Shown: piece by piece, positions 44,535 to 54,376 of the stretch
Layout: every line of letters starts with the position of its first letter
Position numbering within the stretch: the first letter of the stretch is position 1
Assembly (NCBI GenBank): GCA_965262255.1
Contig: OZ253505.1
Span: 2,790,001-2,854,000, forward strand
Source: JANQQC01 sp965262255
GTDB taxonomy: Bacteria > Pseudomonadota > Alphaproteobacteria > Caulobacterales > Hyphomonadaceae
DNA: 64,000 bases
Direction: 5' to 3'
Notes under the pieces: model-generated
Told to the model about the DNA's origin: nothing
What the model saw: only the letters and a program-made list of their open reading frames with translations
The model's database searches: none
Made by a program: the position numbers and the translations under genes

Positions 44535-45827
44535 ATGCCTACTATAGTAACAATGCCAGCGCTTTCTCCTACTATGGAAGAAGGAACACTTTCGAAATGG
44601 CTCGTAGAATCTGGGGATACGGTCACATCCGGCGATATAATTGCTGAAATAGAAACCGATAAAGCTACAATGGAGGTCGAATCGATAGACGAAGGGATCG
44701 TAGCTAAACTCCTCGTTTCGCAAGGAACAGAGAATGTTCCAGTAAACTCTGTCATCGCAGTCTTGGCAGAAGAGGGAGAGGACATAGGTAGTATAGATTT
44801 CGAAACTATTACAACACCCGTATCGACAGATAAGGTAGAAAAGTCTGCCGCATCAGATCAAGTAGATCAGAAGCCTAACGTTAAATCGCCGGATCAAAAG
44901 ATCGTCAAAAATCCTCAAATGTATTCAGATAGAATAATGGCATCGCCTCTAGCCAAAAAGGTTGCCCGAGAACAAAATGTTAATCTTGTTGGAATTGACG
45001 GTTCTGGGCCGAGTGGTCGAATAATTAAGATTGATGTCGATCGAGTAGCACGTTCGCCGCGACAAACAGAGATCACCGCAGTAACTCCCGAAACTTTGAT
45101 AGCACCGCAAGTCCTTGATGACCGAGTATACCCACCCGACAGTTACACGCTTGAGCCTCTAGATGGGGTTCGCAAAACAGTTGCGAGGAGACTTGCATTA
45201 AGCTTTATGCAGGTTCCACATTTTCCGTTATCAATAGATGTACAGATCGATCACCTTCTCTCGGTTCGACAAGACTTAAATAAAGCAGCACCAGAGGGTA
45301 TTAAAATTTCTGTAAATGACATCTTAATCAAGGCGTGTGCTCATGCATTAATGGACGAACCAGACTGTAATGCGTCTTTTACTGATACTGGAATTGCATA
45401 TCATAAATCTGCCAATGTTTCAGTTGCGGTAGCAATTCCAAGTGGTTTGATGACACCTGTTATATTTGAAGCACAAAACAAGAAACTGTCACAAATTTCG
45501 ACTGAAATGAAAGATTTGGCAGAACGCGCTCGGAACCGAAGGTTGAAACCGCAGGAATACATGGGAGGAACGTTTTCGCTCTCGAACTTAGGAATGTACG
45601 GAATCAAAAACTTTGGATCTATTATCAACCCACCAGAGGGAATGATCTTGTCAGTTGGCGCAGGAGAAAAGCGGCCAATATTTAACCCGGACGGTCAACT
45701 TATTGAAGCAACCATTATGAGTGTAACTTTAACCTGTGATCATAGGGTGATAGGAGGCGCGGAAGGAGCAAAATGGTTACAAGTCTTTAAGCAGTATGTC
45801 GAAAGACCAGAAATTATGTTACTGTAA
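44535..45827 (+). CDS. pdhC: Dihydrolipoamide acetyltransferase (E2) of pyruvate dehydrogenase
   Basis: This 430-residue E2 has one lipoyl domain (ETDKATMEVESIDEG, Lys ~42) and a peripheral subunit-binding domain, SPLAKKVAREQNVNLVGIDG then GPSGRI (~residues 135-170). The catalytic acetyltransferase domain starts at ~205 (RKTVARRLALSFMQVPHFPL). The active-site motif reads CDHRVIGGAEGAKWL, whereas most E2 enzymes have HxxxDG; here the Asp position is Gly. It follows pdhB by 64 bp. No E3 gene is in the window. Confidence 0.93.
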   Translation: MPTIVTMPALSPTMEEGTLSKWLVESGDTVTSGDIIAEIETDKATMEVESIDEGIVAKLLVSQGTENVPVNSVIAVLAEEGEDIGSIDFETITTPVSTDKVEKSAASDQVDQKPNVKSPDQKIVKNPQMYSDRIMASPLAKKVAREQNVNLVGIDGSGPSGRIIKIDVDRVARSPRQTEITAVTPETLIAPQVLDDRVYPPDSYTLEPLDGVRKTVARRLALSFMQVPHFPLSIDVQIDHLLSVRQDLNKAAPEGIKISVNDILIKACAHALMDEPDCNASFTDTGIAYHKSANVSVAVAIPSGLMTPVIFEAQNKKLSQISTEMKDLAERARNRRLKPQEYMGGTFSLSNLGMYGIKNFGSIINPPEGMILSVGAGEKRPIFNPDGQLIEATIMSVTLTCDHRVIGGAEGAKWLQVFKQYVERPEIMLL

Positions 45828-45892
45828 AAGCTGTGATAGATTAAAGTAAATGAGAATTACTTTTTTGTCTAAATAATATGGGAGAAATAAGA

Positions 45893-46261
45893 ATGTTTGA
45901 GGTGAACAAAGTTGGTGACGACCGGGTTGACATGCACATAAGCGGTCGATTAACTGCAGATGATATGCATTCAGGAATGCAAGCGTTAAACGCTGCTTGC
46001 GAAGGTTTGGCCGACGGTCAAATGCTCTATCGGTTGTCGGATATAAAGTTTCCAACATTCGGTGCTCTCGCAGAAGAAATGAAGTGGCTGCCAAAAATTT
46101 TAGGAAACATCGGGAAATTTAAGCGTTGTGCAATACTGTGTGACACGGGATGGATTAGATCTGCTGCTAAATTGGAAAACTTGATTATTCCGCACGTAAA
46201 GATAGAAACTTTTAAAATGGATGAAGTTGACGAAGCAGAAGCGTGGCTAGCATCGAATTAG
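45893..46261 (+). CDS. SpoIIAA-like (STAS/SEC14-fold) protein
   Basis: This 122-residue protein begins at ATG 45893 (MFEVNKVGDD), preceded by GGGAGA; an upstream ATG at 45878 lies inside that Shine-Dalgarno. The layout FEVNKVGDDRVDMHISGRLT, then KRCAILCDTGWIRSAAKLEN and VDEAEAWL, matches the small SpoIIAA-like family. These are soluble proteins of unknown ligand found in many proteobacteria. It follows pdhC by 65 bp on the same strand but has no obvious functional link to it. Confidence 0.8.
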   Translation: MFEVNKVGDDRVDMHISGRLTADDMHSGMQALNAACEGLADGQMLYRLSDIKFPTFGALAEEMKWLPKILGNIGKFKRCAILCDTGWIRSAAKLENLIIPHVKIETFKMDEVDEAEAWLASN

Positions 46262-46488
46262 ATCGATTGCATTAATATTCTATAAGTTCTAACATTATTC
46301 AGAAATTACAGTGGAATTATTAATTTTAATCAAATAAACCTTTAATAAACACTTAGAAAGTTCGTTCTCATTTTTAGCCAAATTAAGAGAATATTCTCAA
46401 TTTTTGGAATGTGAGACTCTCGGTAATTTCCAGCAAACAGGCAACATAGTTCTCAAGCTACATCTATGGAGTCTATGTAGAACTTTGG

Positions 46489-47412
46489 TTAAAATGGTCT
46501 TATCGCACATGTTGGATTCGGAACTATACCGGGTCGGATCAATAAGTCTTCTAAAAAGATGCTTTCAATCGGAGGGTCGTAAGAATAACTTTGACCTATA
46601 CGCGAATTGTACATTTGCAAGGTTTCTTTATTTCTCCTCTGGTTCGGTAAGTAGATTGATCCAAAATTTGACGTTGATCGCATGTTTTCTCTCAAAATGC
46701 CCGCAAATGTGCGACCTCTATAATCTCTGTGATGAGTTTCAGCACCAAATAGAAGTAAGCACCGAACGATTTCAGTTCGATCATCCTTTGCCGCCGAAAT
46801 TAACGGAGTGTCACCTTTGTAGTTTTTGATTTCTATTTCGGCGCCAGCGTCCAACAGAATCCGCACTATAGATACACGTGAACTTTGGAGGATAGTTCTC
46901 AATGGGTCTGGAAAATCGTCTCGAGTTTTCCAAGTTGAGAATAATGGCGTGTTCCCCATCTCATCACGAGCATTGATGTCTGCCCCCATTTGTATGAGGT
47001 ATCCAACCATTTGGATGGATCCATGTTTCGTTGCTAAATGCAGGGGAGTGGTATCCATAAAGTTTCGTTGACTAACATCTGCGCCCGCCTTTATCAGTAG
47101 TTCGGCCATTTCGACCGTACCTACCTCTGCAACCCGAAATAATGGCGAATATGAAGTTGATGTATTTTTGTTGACATCTGCACCCGCTTCTATCAAAATT
47201 CTAACAGATTCTATGCTACCGCTATTGGCGGCGTGGAATAAGGGAGTTATACCAGTGGCATCCTCTGAATTGACATCATAGCCAGATTCTACAAGCCGTA
47301 AAACTTCGTTCGGATCAGACCAATCAGGAATTTCAACGGTTTCTTCCGCATAAGTTACGATAGTTGATACGAGCAAAATGCTCAGTGTGATAAGCAACCT
47401 GTACATTATCAT
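46489..47412 (-). CDS. Exported ankyrin-repeat protein
   Basis: The protein has 307 residues. The N-terminal signal peptide is MIMYRLLITLSILLVSTIVT-YAEE, with cleavage likely after TYA. About five ankyrin repeats follow (residues ~50-245), with consensus pieces TPLFHAANSGSIESVRILIE, TPLHLATKHGSIQMVGYLIQ and TPLISAAKDDRTEIVRCLLL. A ~60-residue non-repeat tail ends the protein. It is probably periplasmic, mediating protein-protein contacts. A 221-bp short mobile element begins nine bases upstream of the ATG, so its promoter must lie inside or beyond that element. Confidence 0.85.
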   Translation of the reverse strand: MIMYRLLITLSILLVSTIVTYAEETVEIPDWSDPNEVLRLVESGYDVNSEDATGITPLFHAANSGSIESVRILIEAGADVNKNTSTSYSPLFRVAEVGTVEMAELLIKAGADVSQRNFMDTTPLHLATKHGSIQMVGYLIQMGADINARDEMGNTPLFSTWKTRDDFPDPLRTILQSSRVSIVRILLDAGAEIEIKNYKGDTPLISAAKDDRTEIVRCLLLFGAETHHRDYRGRTFAGILRENMRSTSNFGSIYLPNQRRNKETLQMYNSRIGQSYSYDPPIESIFLEDLLIRPGIVPNPTCAIRPF

Positions 47413-47420
47413 CTCCTAAG

Positions 47421-47641
47421 AGGCTAAACAAAAAATCATAGATCCCGATATTCATACATTGATTCCATCAACTATTGCTACGATTTGTTATCCAAAATTA
47501 GGAGTAACTGCCTGAAAACCTCAAAATTTAGGTTGAAAATCTCAAATTCCGTTCTACACCACGAGATTTCGTCCTTAAAACTGAGGTTCATTCGTTATAA
47601 TTCCCATAAATGTAACATTCTCTATCTTTGTCGTTTAGCCT
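47421..47641. mobile_element. MITE-like element A, copy 2 (221 bp, inverted relative to copy 1)
   Basis: The ends are AGGCTAAAC and GTTTAGCCT. Direct repeats CTAAG flank it at 47416-47420 and 47642-47646. It has the same length as 15698-15918, and its reverse complement aligns with that copy throughout by eye. It abuts the ankyrin gene's start. Confidence 0.85.
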
Positions 47642-47730
47642 CTAAGTGAGATTAGAGACTACTGACAACTGAACTATAGCGTAAAGGTTCTCCTCGTGAA
47701 ATTGCTAGCACTCTCAAAGTTGAACGACAA

Positions 47731-48651
47731 TCAAGAATTTCGACCAAAGTTGACCTCCGAAGAGTCTAAGCCAGCCTCAATTATAGAGCGCCGAATGCCG
47801 CGAACTCGCTCAAATGTCTGGAATAAAGTATCCCCTTTTTCATCCCTGATTGCGTCCTTCAAAACTTCTAAATCTCCAGAAAATTTGTCTAAAACTCCGA
47901 GCATAGCGTCCCGGTTAGACAAGAAAACATCTCGCCACATTGTGGGATCAGATGACGCGATCCTTGTAAAATCTCGGAACCCGCCTGCCGAGAACTTTAT
48001 GACATCATTCTCTTCTACGTTAGCCATGTCGTAAGCCGTGGCAACCAAATTGAACGCAATTAAGTGAGGAAGATGCGAAGTGATCGCGAGGATTCGATCA
48101 TGTTGCTCCGCCCCCATGATTTCAACTCGTGCTCCAAGATTACTCCAGAATTTTGAGAGACTTTCGACGGCTGACTGATATTCCGAAGAAGGATTTTCTA
48201 ATGGTGTAAGAACATGCCAAGCGTTTTCAAACAAGTGCGCAATTCCGGCTTCGGGGCCAGATTTCTCTGTCCCTGCAATTGGATGTCCTGGAATTAGGTG
48301 AACGCCTTCCGGACAGACTGGCAACATTTCGGACAAGGCATAACTTTTGACCGAGCCGACATCAGTCAACACAGTTCCTTTGGCAAGTGTTGGCACACAG
48401 GCTAAAACGGCTTCCCTTAGTTTGCCTACCGGGGTACAAACTATTACGCAATCCGCCCCGTCACAAGACTCCGGAGCAGAGTCGAAAACTTCACCCAGCG
48501 CGAGCTCTCTAGCTTTATGTCGAACGGATTCGTCCGAGTCATAAATCGTAATCCTAGCATTGGCGAGAGATTTTTTTGTCGCTAGCGCAATAGATGAACC
48601 GATCAGGCCACATCCAATGATCGCAACATGCTTAAACAGGTAAGAGGTCAT
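47731..48651 (-). CDS. tyrA: Prephenate (arogenate) dehydrogenase
   Basis: This 306-residue protein has an N-terminal Rossmann motif IIGCGLIGSSIALA. The dehydrogenase signature VGSVKSYAL and the substrate-binding PGHPIAGTEKSGPEAG follow, and an all-helical C-terminal domain (residues ~180-290) includes SHLPHLIAF. It performs NAD(P)-dependent oxidative decarboxylation in tyrosine synthesis. Its ATG overlaps the stop of hisC in ATGA, so the two are translationally coupled, a common alphaproteobacterial arrangement. Confidence 0.92.
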   Translation of the reverse strand: MTSYLFKHVAIIGCGLIGSSIALATKKSLANARITIYDSDESVRHKARELALGEVFDSAPESCDGADCVIVCTPVGKLREAVLACVPTLAKGTVLTDVGSVKSYALSEMLPVCPEGVHLIPGHPIAGTEKSGPEAGIAHLFENAWHVLTPLENPSSEYQSAVESLSKFWSNLGARVEIMGAEQHDRILAITSHLPHLIAFNLVATAYDMANVEENDVIKFSAGGFRDFTRIASSDPTMWRDVFLSNRDAMLGVLDKFSGDLEVLKDAIRDEKGDTLFQTFERVRGIRRSIIEAGLDSSEVNFGRNS

Positions 48652-49724
48652 GAAGATTTAGTAAATTCAGATAGATTTTTGATGACAGCTTGGTTTGCTT
48701 CTTCCAGTCCTATCGAAATTCTCAAACAACTCGGCAGACCATATGCCCCCATTGCCCGGACTGAGATTCCATTTTCCCGTAGAAAATTGTCAGCAAGTTT
48801 TGCTCGCTCTGATTTCTCAAAGTCGACTAGAACAAAGTTACCTGCGCTAGGATAAACGGTAAGGCCTATAGTCGAAAGGGCCTCTTTTAGTTTTTCTAAC
48901 TGAGAGTTATTAAACTGAACAGAATGAGATAAGAATTCCTCGTCTGCTATAGCCGCGATCCCGGCTGCTATTGCAGGACTCGTCAAATTGAACGGCCCTC
49001 GCGTTCGATGCAGAGCATCTATGATTTCGTGCGATCCGTAAGCCCAACCCAGCCTTAAAGAAGCCAATCCATAGGCTTTTGAGAATGTCCTAGTAACGAG
49101 GACATTTGAAGCAGAGTTTGCCAATGTGATTCCAGATTTGTAGTCAGATTGTTCCACATACTCAAAGTAGGCTTCATCAAGGACAAGTAGGACGTATTCT
49201 GGAATTGCGTTATGCAGTCTTTCAACCTCATTCCAAGGTAGATAGCTCCCTGTTGGATTATTAGGGTTTGCTAAGAACACAATTTTTGTGTTGGGGGTTA
49301 TGCAACTTAGAATCGCGTCCACGTTCGCTTGCAAATTTGTTTCAGGAGCTTTGATTGTTGTCGCGCCGGACTGTTGAGCAACTATCTCATAGACAAGAAA
49401 ACCGTGTTCGGTCTGTATAATTTCGTCACCCGCTTCAAGGTACGCTCGTCCGATAAATTGGAAAATTTCATCAGAACCAGCACCGCAAATTATTCTATCT
49501 TTGTCTATATTGTGTTTTTCTCCCAAGGCTCGTCTGAGCTCGTATGCGCTTCCGTCAGGGTAGATGGCAGTACGCTGAGTTGCTTCGATAATGGCGTCCT
49601 TTGCACGTGGGGAGCACCCTAAAGGGTTTTCGTTTGAAGCGAGCTTCCACCCACCGGCTATGTCTCGGCCAGGGACATACGGTGTAACGTTCAAAATTGA
49701 TGAAAGTGGACGGGGACCTGACAT
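48648..49724 (-). CDS. hisC: Histidinol-phosphate aminotransferase
   Basis: This 358-residue class I/II aminotransferase has GWKLASNENPLGCSP near the N-terminus. VFLANPNNPTGSYLP is at ~155 and VLDEAYFEY at ~180. The PLP-Lys lies in TRTFSKAYGLASLRLGW at ~215. HisC-type enzymes beside tyrA may act on both histidinol phosphate and aromatic keto acids. The frame is complete, with a start that fits family length. Confidence 0.92.
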   Translation of the reverse strand: MSGPRPLSSILNVTPYVPGRDIAGGWKLASNENPLGCSPRAKDAIIEATQRTAIYPDGSAYELRRALGEKHNIDKDRIICGAGSDEIFQFIGRAYLEAGDEIIQTEHGFLVYEIVAQQSGATTIKAPETNLQANVDAILSCITPNTKIVFLANPNNPTGSYLPWNEVERLHNAIPEYVLLVLDEAYFEYVEQSDYKSGITLANSASNVLVTRTFSKAYGLASLRLGWAYGSHEIIDALHRTRGPFNLTSPAIAAGIAAIADEEFLSHSVQFNNSQLEKLKEALSTIGLTVYPSAGNFVLVDFEKSERAKLADNFLRENGISVRAMGAYGLPSCLRISIGLEEANQAVIKNLSEFTKSS

Positions 49725-50075
49725 ATTTGCTCCTTCGTGATTACATTAAAGTTAAAGGTCTTTGTATGAAGGTAAACGTGATATTCTAATAGTCAACGGG
49801 TAAACTTGGACTCTTTGCCACCTTTTGGTTATAAGTCTCGGTTTGATAACTCTGAATGGGCGGCGATATTGGTTTGCATACAGGTCTATTTTATAAAGAG
49901 CTGTAGCAAACTACTCAAAGAATAGGTGAACTAACTGGTAACTGCGGCGCGATGTCAATTGAAATTAGCAGTATACTGGACATTTTCAGCTGTCAGTCCC
50001 AGGGAAGCGGTAAAAATTCGCGGTAGGCTGTTTATATCTTGAAAATGATTAACTCAACCAAAAAGGTCAAAACTC
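49725..50075. other. Divergent intergenic region between hisC and acyl-CoA dehydrogenase
   Basis: Both promoters must lie in these 350 bp, but I see no pair of convincing -35/-10 hexamers. No RNA gene or repeat is recognised. Confidence 0.4.
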
Positions 50076-51272
50076 ATGAACAAATCAGAACTAGAAGCTT
50101 CCGCTAATGACGTCGAGTCAATAATGCTCGATTCCATAGAAAAATGGCTTGAGCAGAAAGTTAAACCTGTCGCAATGGAACTTGAACATTCAGACACCTA
50201 TCCCCAAGATCTGGTTGACGACATGAAAGAGATGGGGTTGTTCGGTGCGATAATCGCACCGGAGTATGGTGGTTTAGGACTCTCTGCTGCAACTTACGTG
50301 AAAATTGTAGCCAAAATCTCTGAAGAGTGGATGAGTCTCACGGGAATATTCAACTCTCATCTCATGATGGCGCAGATCGTTCAGAAATTTGGAACGGATC
50401 GGCAAAGAGAATACTGGTTGCCCAAATTTGCGAGCGGGGAATTGCGCGGTGGACTAGCACTTACCGAACCAAATGCTGGTACAGATCTTCAGGCAATAAG
50501 AACCAAAGCCACTCGACATGGCGATGCCTATCGAGTTGAAGGTACGAAAACTTGGATTTCCAATTCCATCGAAGGCCATTGCGTAGCGTTGTTGTGTAAA
50601 ACGGATGTAACAGCAAACCCACGGTATAAAGGAATGTCTGTCTTGATCACTCAAACAAAAGATCCCAAGAGCGGCCAAGATTTACAAGGCGTTACAAATG
50701 GTAAAAAACTTGAGAAGATCGGTTACAAAGGTATCGATAGCGGAGAAATCATTTATTCTGACTATGAGTGCGATGCTGACCTTTGTCTAGTAGGCGGAGA
50801 CGAAGGAAAAGGATTTTATATGGCAACGGGAGGTTTGGAAATAGGCCGGGTGAATGTCGCCGCGAGAGCAGTTGGGATTGCTAGGCGGGCTTTGAGTGAG
50901 TCTATTGCTTATTCGCAGGTTAGGGAAACCATGGGTAAGCCCATTTGCGAGCATCAAGCTATTCAACTCAAACTGGGAGAAATGGCTGCAAAGACTAAGG
51001 CAGCCGAACTTTTAGTTGAAGATGCTGCTCGTGCTTATGATGAGGGAGGACGTATCGATATGGAAGCTGGAATGGCAAAGTACTTTGCCTCTGAAACTGC
51101 AATGGAGGTAGCGACAGAAGCAATGAGACTTCATGGAGGATACGGATACTCTAAAGAATACGTGATCGAAAGGCTATATAGGGATGCTCCGTTGCTTTGC
51201 ATTGGAGAGGGCACGAACGAGATGCAACGGATAATTATTGCCAGAAACTTGGTTAAGAGAAATCCTGTATAA
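50076..51272 (+). CDS. Acyl-CoA dehydrogenase
   Basis: This 398-residue protein has three-domain acyl-CoA dehydrogenase architecture. FAD/substrate motif GGLALTEPNAGTDLQAIRTK is at ~125 and KTWISNSIEGH follows. The C-terminal helical domain carries HGGYGYSKEYVIERLYRDAP and the catalytic-Glu segment IGEGTNEMQRIIIARNLV. It introduces the alpha-beta double bond into an acyl-CoA and passes electrons to ETF. It stands alone, divergent from hisC. Substrate class cannot be read by eye. Confidence 0.92.
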   Translation: MNKSELEASANDVESIMLDSIEKWLEQKVKPVAMELEHSDTYPQDLVDDMKEMGLFGAIIAPEYGGLGLSAATYVKIVAKISEEWMSLTGIFNSHLMMAQIVQKFGTDRQREYWLPKFASGELRGGLALTEPNAGTDLQAIRTKATRHGDAYRVEGTKTWISNSIEGHCVALLCKTDVTANPRYKGMSVLITQTKDPKSGQDLQGVTNGKKLEKIGYKGIDSGEIIYSDYECDADLCLVGGDEGKGFYMATGGLEIGRVNVAARAVGIARRALSESIAYSQVRETMGKPICEHQAIQLKLGEMAAKTKAAELLVEDAARAYDEGGRIDMEAGMAKYFASETAMEVATEAMRLHGGYGYSKEYVIERLYRDAPLLCIGEGTNEMQRIIIARNLVKRNPV

Positions 51273-51455
51273 GTATTCTGAGCGATGTTTAACACAGAGG
51301 TATATGTTTGAAACAAGAAAAAGGACTGTTCTGCGTTGCCATTGTTAAGTTACTTTTCGACGTTCTCATTTTGTAGTTAGAGCAATTTTGCATCGAGTTG
51401 TCCAGTTTTAGTTGAATGAGAAAAAGCAAGGAACTAAGAGAAAAGGGTTAGAATT

Positions 51456-52472
51456 TGTCCGTTTACTCTTTAGGAGATGATCATGGCTGCCCCGATTTTA
51501 GAAGAGCTTCGTTTGCTTATGGTTAAAGAAGGTTTATCCGGTTCTCCCCAAGTGGAATTGGCAAAGCGATACGGAGTATCAGAAAAAAGCCTCAGTCGAT
51601 ATGTCAAATAGTACAAGGCAACAGGAAGTGTTGCTCCCAAACCCATAGGGGAGTATAGCCGTTCTGATAAGATAGAACGCTACCACGACGACATTATAGC
51701 GATCTTGTAAGAAAAGCAGGACAGAACACTGAAAGAGATGGCGACAACTCTGATCTCTAAATTTGGTGAGAAAGCGAAGTTCGGTATCTCTACGTTATGG
51801 CAATTTTTATACGGTCATGACTGCACTCGGAAGAAAAAAACAGAACACGTTGCAAAACAAAGAAGGCCTACGATAGAACAACAAAGAGGGAATTTCATCA
51901 GGAAGTATAACGAATCACTTCGTTATATTTTCCTATATGAAACAGGAGTTACGACTAAAATGACTTGGTCTTATGGTCGCTGTAAGCGAGGCGAGAGACT
52001 CGATATGGCATTGCCACACGGGCATCGATTAAACCTTACAAGCGTTGCGGCTATAACGGACGAGAAAATGTTATAAAGTTGGACTTTCAAAGGAGCAATG
52101 AACACTGACCTGTTTGTCCAATGGGTTGTTGATGCTCTCTCGAAAAAACTGAAGCCAGGAGACGAATTGGTAATGTATTACTTGTCCGCACATAAAACAA
52201 TTCGTGTTCGAGAGGCCCTTGAAATAATCGGAGTAAGAGTACTATTTCTACCGCCATACAGTCCAGATTTCAGTCCAATCAAGAAAGCTTTCGTAAAACT
52301 AAAGGCGCTATTATGAGCCTCTGAAAAATAAACGGTGCCTGATTTAATTGAAGAGATTACGAATATTTTTGACAGTATATCTCCTGAAGAATGTAAGGCT
52401 TACTTTCAATGTTTTATAAACCAAAAGAAAAAAGTTCGTCGAGAATATCTTGCTAAGTTGAAAAAACGGACA
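51456..52472 (+). mobile_element. Decayed IS630-family insertion sequence
   Basis: TGTCCGTTT at 51456-51464 and AAACGGACA at 52464-52472 are matching inverted termini around the transposase remnant. The exact ends and the TA target duplication expected for IS630 are not clear. Confidence 0.6.
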
Positions 52473-52478
52473 CCTTGA
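51483..52478 (+). pseudogene. IS630-family transposase, multiple stops
   Basis: One frame runs from ATG 51483 to TGA 52476-52478. It is interrupted by TAG (51609), TAA (51708), TAA (52074), TGA (52314) and TAA (52329). It contains an N-terminal HTH (PQVELAKRYGVSEKSLSRYV) and the C-terminal DDE blocks YYLSAHKTIRVREALE and LPPYSPDFSPIKKAFVKLK. Intact members have D-N-xSxHK and SPIE at these places; both the second Asp and the Glu appear replaced here (Tyr, Lys). It is an old, non-functional copy. Confidence 0.85.
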
Positions 52479-52489
52479 TGTGAAATGCT

Positions 52490-54376
52490 CTAAGGAATAG
52501 TCGGACAGGTACCATCTTTACGGTACTGTAACGCTGCCGCCAACATTGCTTCTTGTTCATCGCCCAAATCTCGTGAGAAATCGTCCAGAACAAAACAACC
52601 CGGAATTTCCACGCCATATTCACTTTTAGTATTTTTAGGTTTAAACCCTTTAATGTAATCTCCTTCTCCCTTGTCATTTACATAATAAGTGTCAAGTATA
52701 CCATAACTTATTCCGCAATGATCAAATACCTTATGTGAATGGTAAGGCGATCCGCATGTTTGTTCTCCGATTTGAATCACCTCCACGTCTATTCCTAGAA
52801 GTGAGTTGACAATTCGCTCCCCAATATGACAAGTTTCATCAGACGTTAAAAGGTAAACTTTATTCAAGTCTAGCGATGTCAAATCAAAATCAAAGGTTTT
52901 TTTATGGACAGGACCATATAGAGCATGTGTAGAAACAAACGTCCTCATTGAGGCATCACAAAATTCCTTTTTTTGTGATTCTTCGCTACTTGATTCACAT
53001 TTAGAGAAGAACGGAGTTACAGGGGGAAATGTGTTCAATTCCTTATTACCGGTCGTGCCACGTCTAAACCTAAATTTCTTACCATGTGTATTTTTTTTAC
53101 CTAATATCGTGTATAAGAGCATCGGCTCAGGTTTGCTTGAGTAGAAATATCCTTCGAATCGATTATAGTACCTAATGTCTATTATCACGTCTTTTACTTC
53201 GTTGTTTTTAAATTCCTTAATGGATTCGTACAACTGATCAAATCGAAGGAACCAATCTCCGATGTTGACGTATCCAACCAAACCACTATCTGTTTTTATC
53301 ATCATAGCTGATTCCGTGATATGATCTCGCTCAGCGGTTGGGCTTAAGAAAACTGTTTTTCTCTGCTTTGAGTCTCTATCAATTAGTTCAAATTTTGTAA
53401 CAACGCCTTTGTTTCTCGGCTCTAGTCCCTTTTCGATATCTTCGGTCGACTTGGTGCTACGAGCGGAAACGAAATCAATATCGTTAACTTTTACCAATTT
53501 GTCTCCGCGTTTTATTTTCGGTTCGCCATTTCGTAGTTCTGATCCCGGTGAATCTGCCTTAACAAATTTAACAACATAATCCCGCGGTGGATTCTCTGAA
53601 CGTTTATCCCAAATGATTCCAAATTGATAAATTTTTGGCTTGTTTAAAAAGGCATTAGCCACGGTATCCTTTCTAATCCTAAACTCTCCGTGTTTCGGCA
53701 AACCATCCTTCCTTTTTACTTTTGTACGTAGTTGTTGAAAGTAGCTATCTTCATCCGTCATATTTTTGAAATGGCTGTCAAAATCCGTATACGGTTCAAC
53801 AAACTTCCGAGGGTCTAAATCAACAACCTCATCACGAAAAATATAATGTCGTTTTACTAACCTACGAACCTCAAAGAGTTCGTCTAACATAGTTCCGTAA
53901 GTTAATGTGTTATGCGGGTCTTTGACCTCACTCGGGAAAACACACCGGTTAGCGTAATCGAAATAGTCGTCATCTTGATCTTTCTTCCATTCATAAGCAT
54001 AAGCTGGAAGTGGTTTCCTCTGCGAATTAAATGGCGATGGTTGTTTTCTTACCGTCACAGGTGGACTTGCTGAATTCGTAGAAGAAGATGTCGTCGATGA
54101 ACCAGCAGAAGTTGGTTTTTTTTTGGAAGGGGGAGAAGGCGAAGTTTGACTTGGAGATTTAGTTGCAATCTGAGGTGGAGTCAATTGAGGAGGGTTCGTC
54201 GATGGAGTCTGATGAGTTGCGACAATCGAGGAACCGTGAGACGCCGTGTTGACCCCGGACGGATTAGTGGTAAAATGATCACTTTGATCATTTCCACACC
54301 CCACTGAAAAAAGCAAAATTACGCCAAACATTGTCAAAGAGGCGGAATTTACGGATAATTTTACTTTGTAAGGCAC
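52490..54376 (-). CDS. S41-peptidase-like lipoprotein with degenerate active site
   Basis: The protein has 628 residues. The N-terminal lipoprotein signal has lipobox LFSVGC (Cys ~27). A ~90-residue Pro/Ser/Thr-rich linker follows, then a PDZ-like domain (ADSPGSELRNGEPKIKRGDK, LVKVNDIDFV, ~280-350) and an S41-type domain. In active relatives, as I recall them, the Ser block reads TCSASE and the Lys block TCGKPYG. Here they are LTSDETCHIGERIVNSL and GEQTCGSPYHSH, so both the catalytic Ser and Lys are missing. It lies 235 bp downstream of the giant YD-repeat protein on the same strand. It is probably a membrane-anchored periplasmic binding protein derived from a protease. Confidence 0.75.
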   Translation of the reverse strand: MPYKVKLSVNSASLTMFGVILLFSVGCGNDQSDHFTTNPSGVNTASHGSSIVATHQTPSTNPPQLTPPQIATKSPSQTSPSPPSKKKPTSAGSSTTSSSTNSASPPVTVRKQPSPFNSQRKPLPAYAYEWKKDQDDDYFDYANRCVFPSEVKDPHNTLTYGTMLDELFEVRRLVKRHYIFRDEVVDLDPRKFVEPYTDFDSHFKNMTDEDSYFQQLRTKVKRKDGLPKHGEFRIRKDTVANAFLNKPKIYQFGIIWDKRSENPPRDYVVKFVKADSPGSELRNGEPKIKRGDKLVKVNDIDFVSARSTKSTEDIEKGLEPRNKGVVTKFELIDRDSKQRKTVFLSPTAERDHITESAMMIKTDSGLVGYVNIGDWFLRFDQLYESIKEFKNNEVKDVIIDIRYYNRFEGYFYSSKPEPMLLYTILGKKNTHGKKFRFRRGTTGNKELNTFPPVTPFFSKCESSSEESQKKEFCDASMRTFVSTHALYGPVHKKTFDFDLTSLDLNKVYLLTSDETCHIGERIVNSLLGIDVEVIQIGEQTCGSPYHSHKVFDHCGISYGILDTYYVNDKGEGDYIKGFKPKNTKSEYGVEIPGCFVLDDFSRDLGDEQEAMLAAALQYRKDGTCPTIP

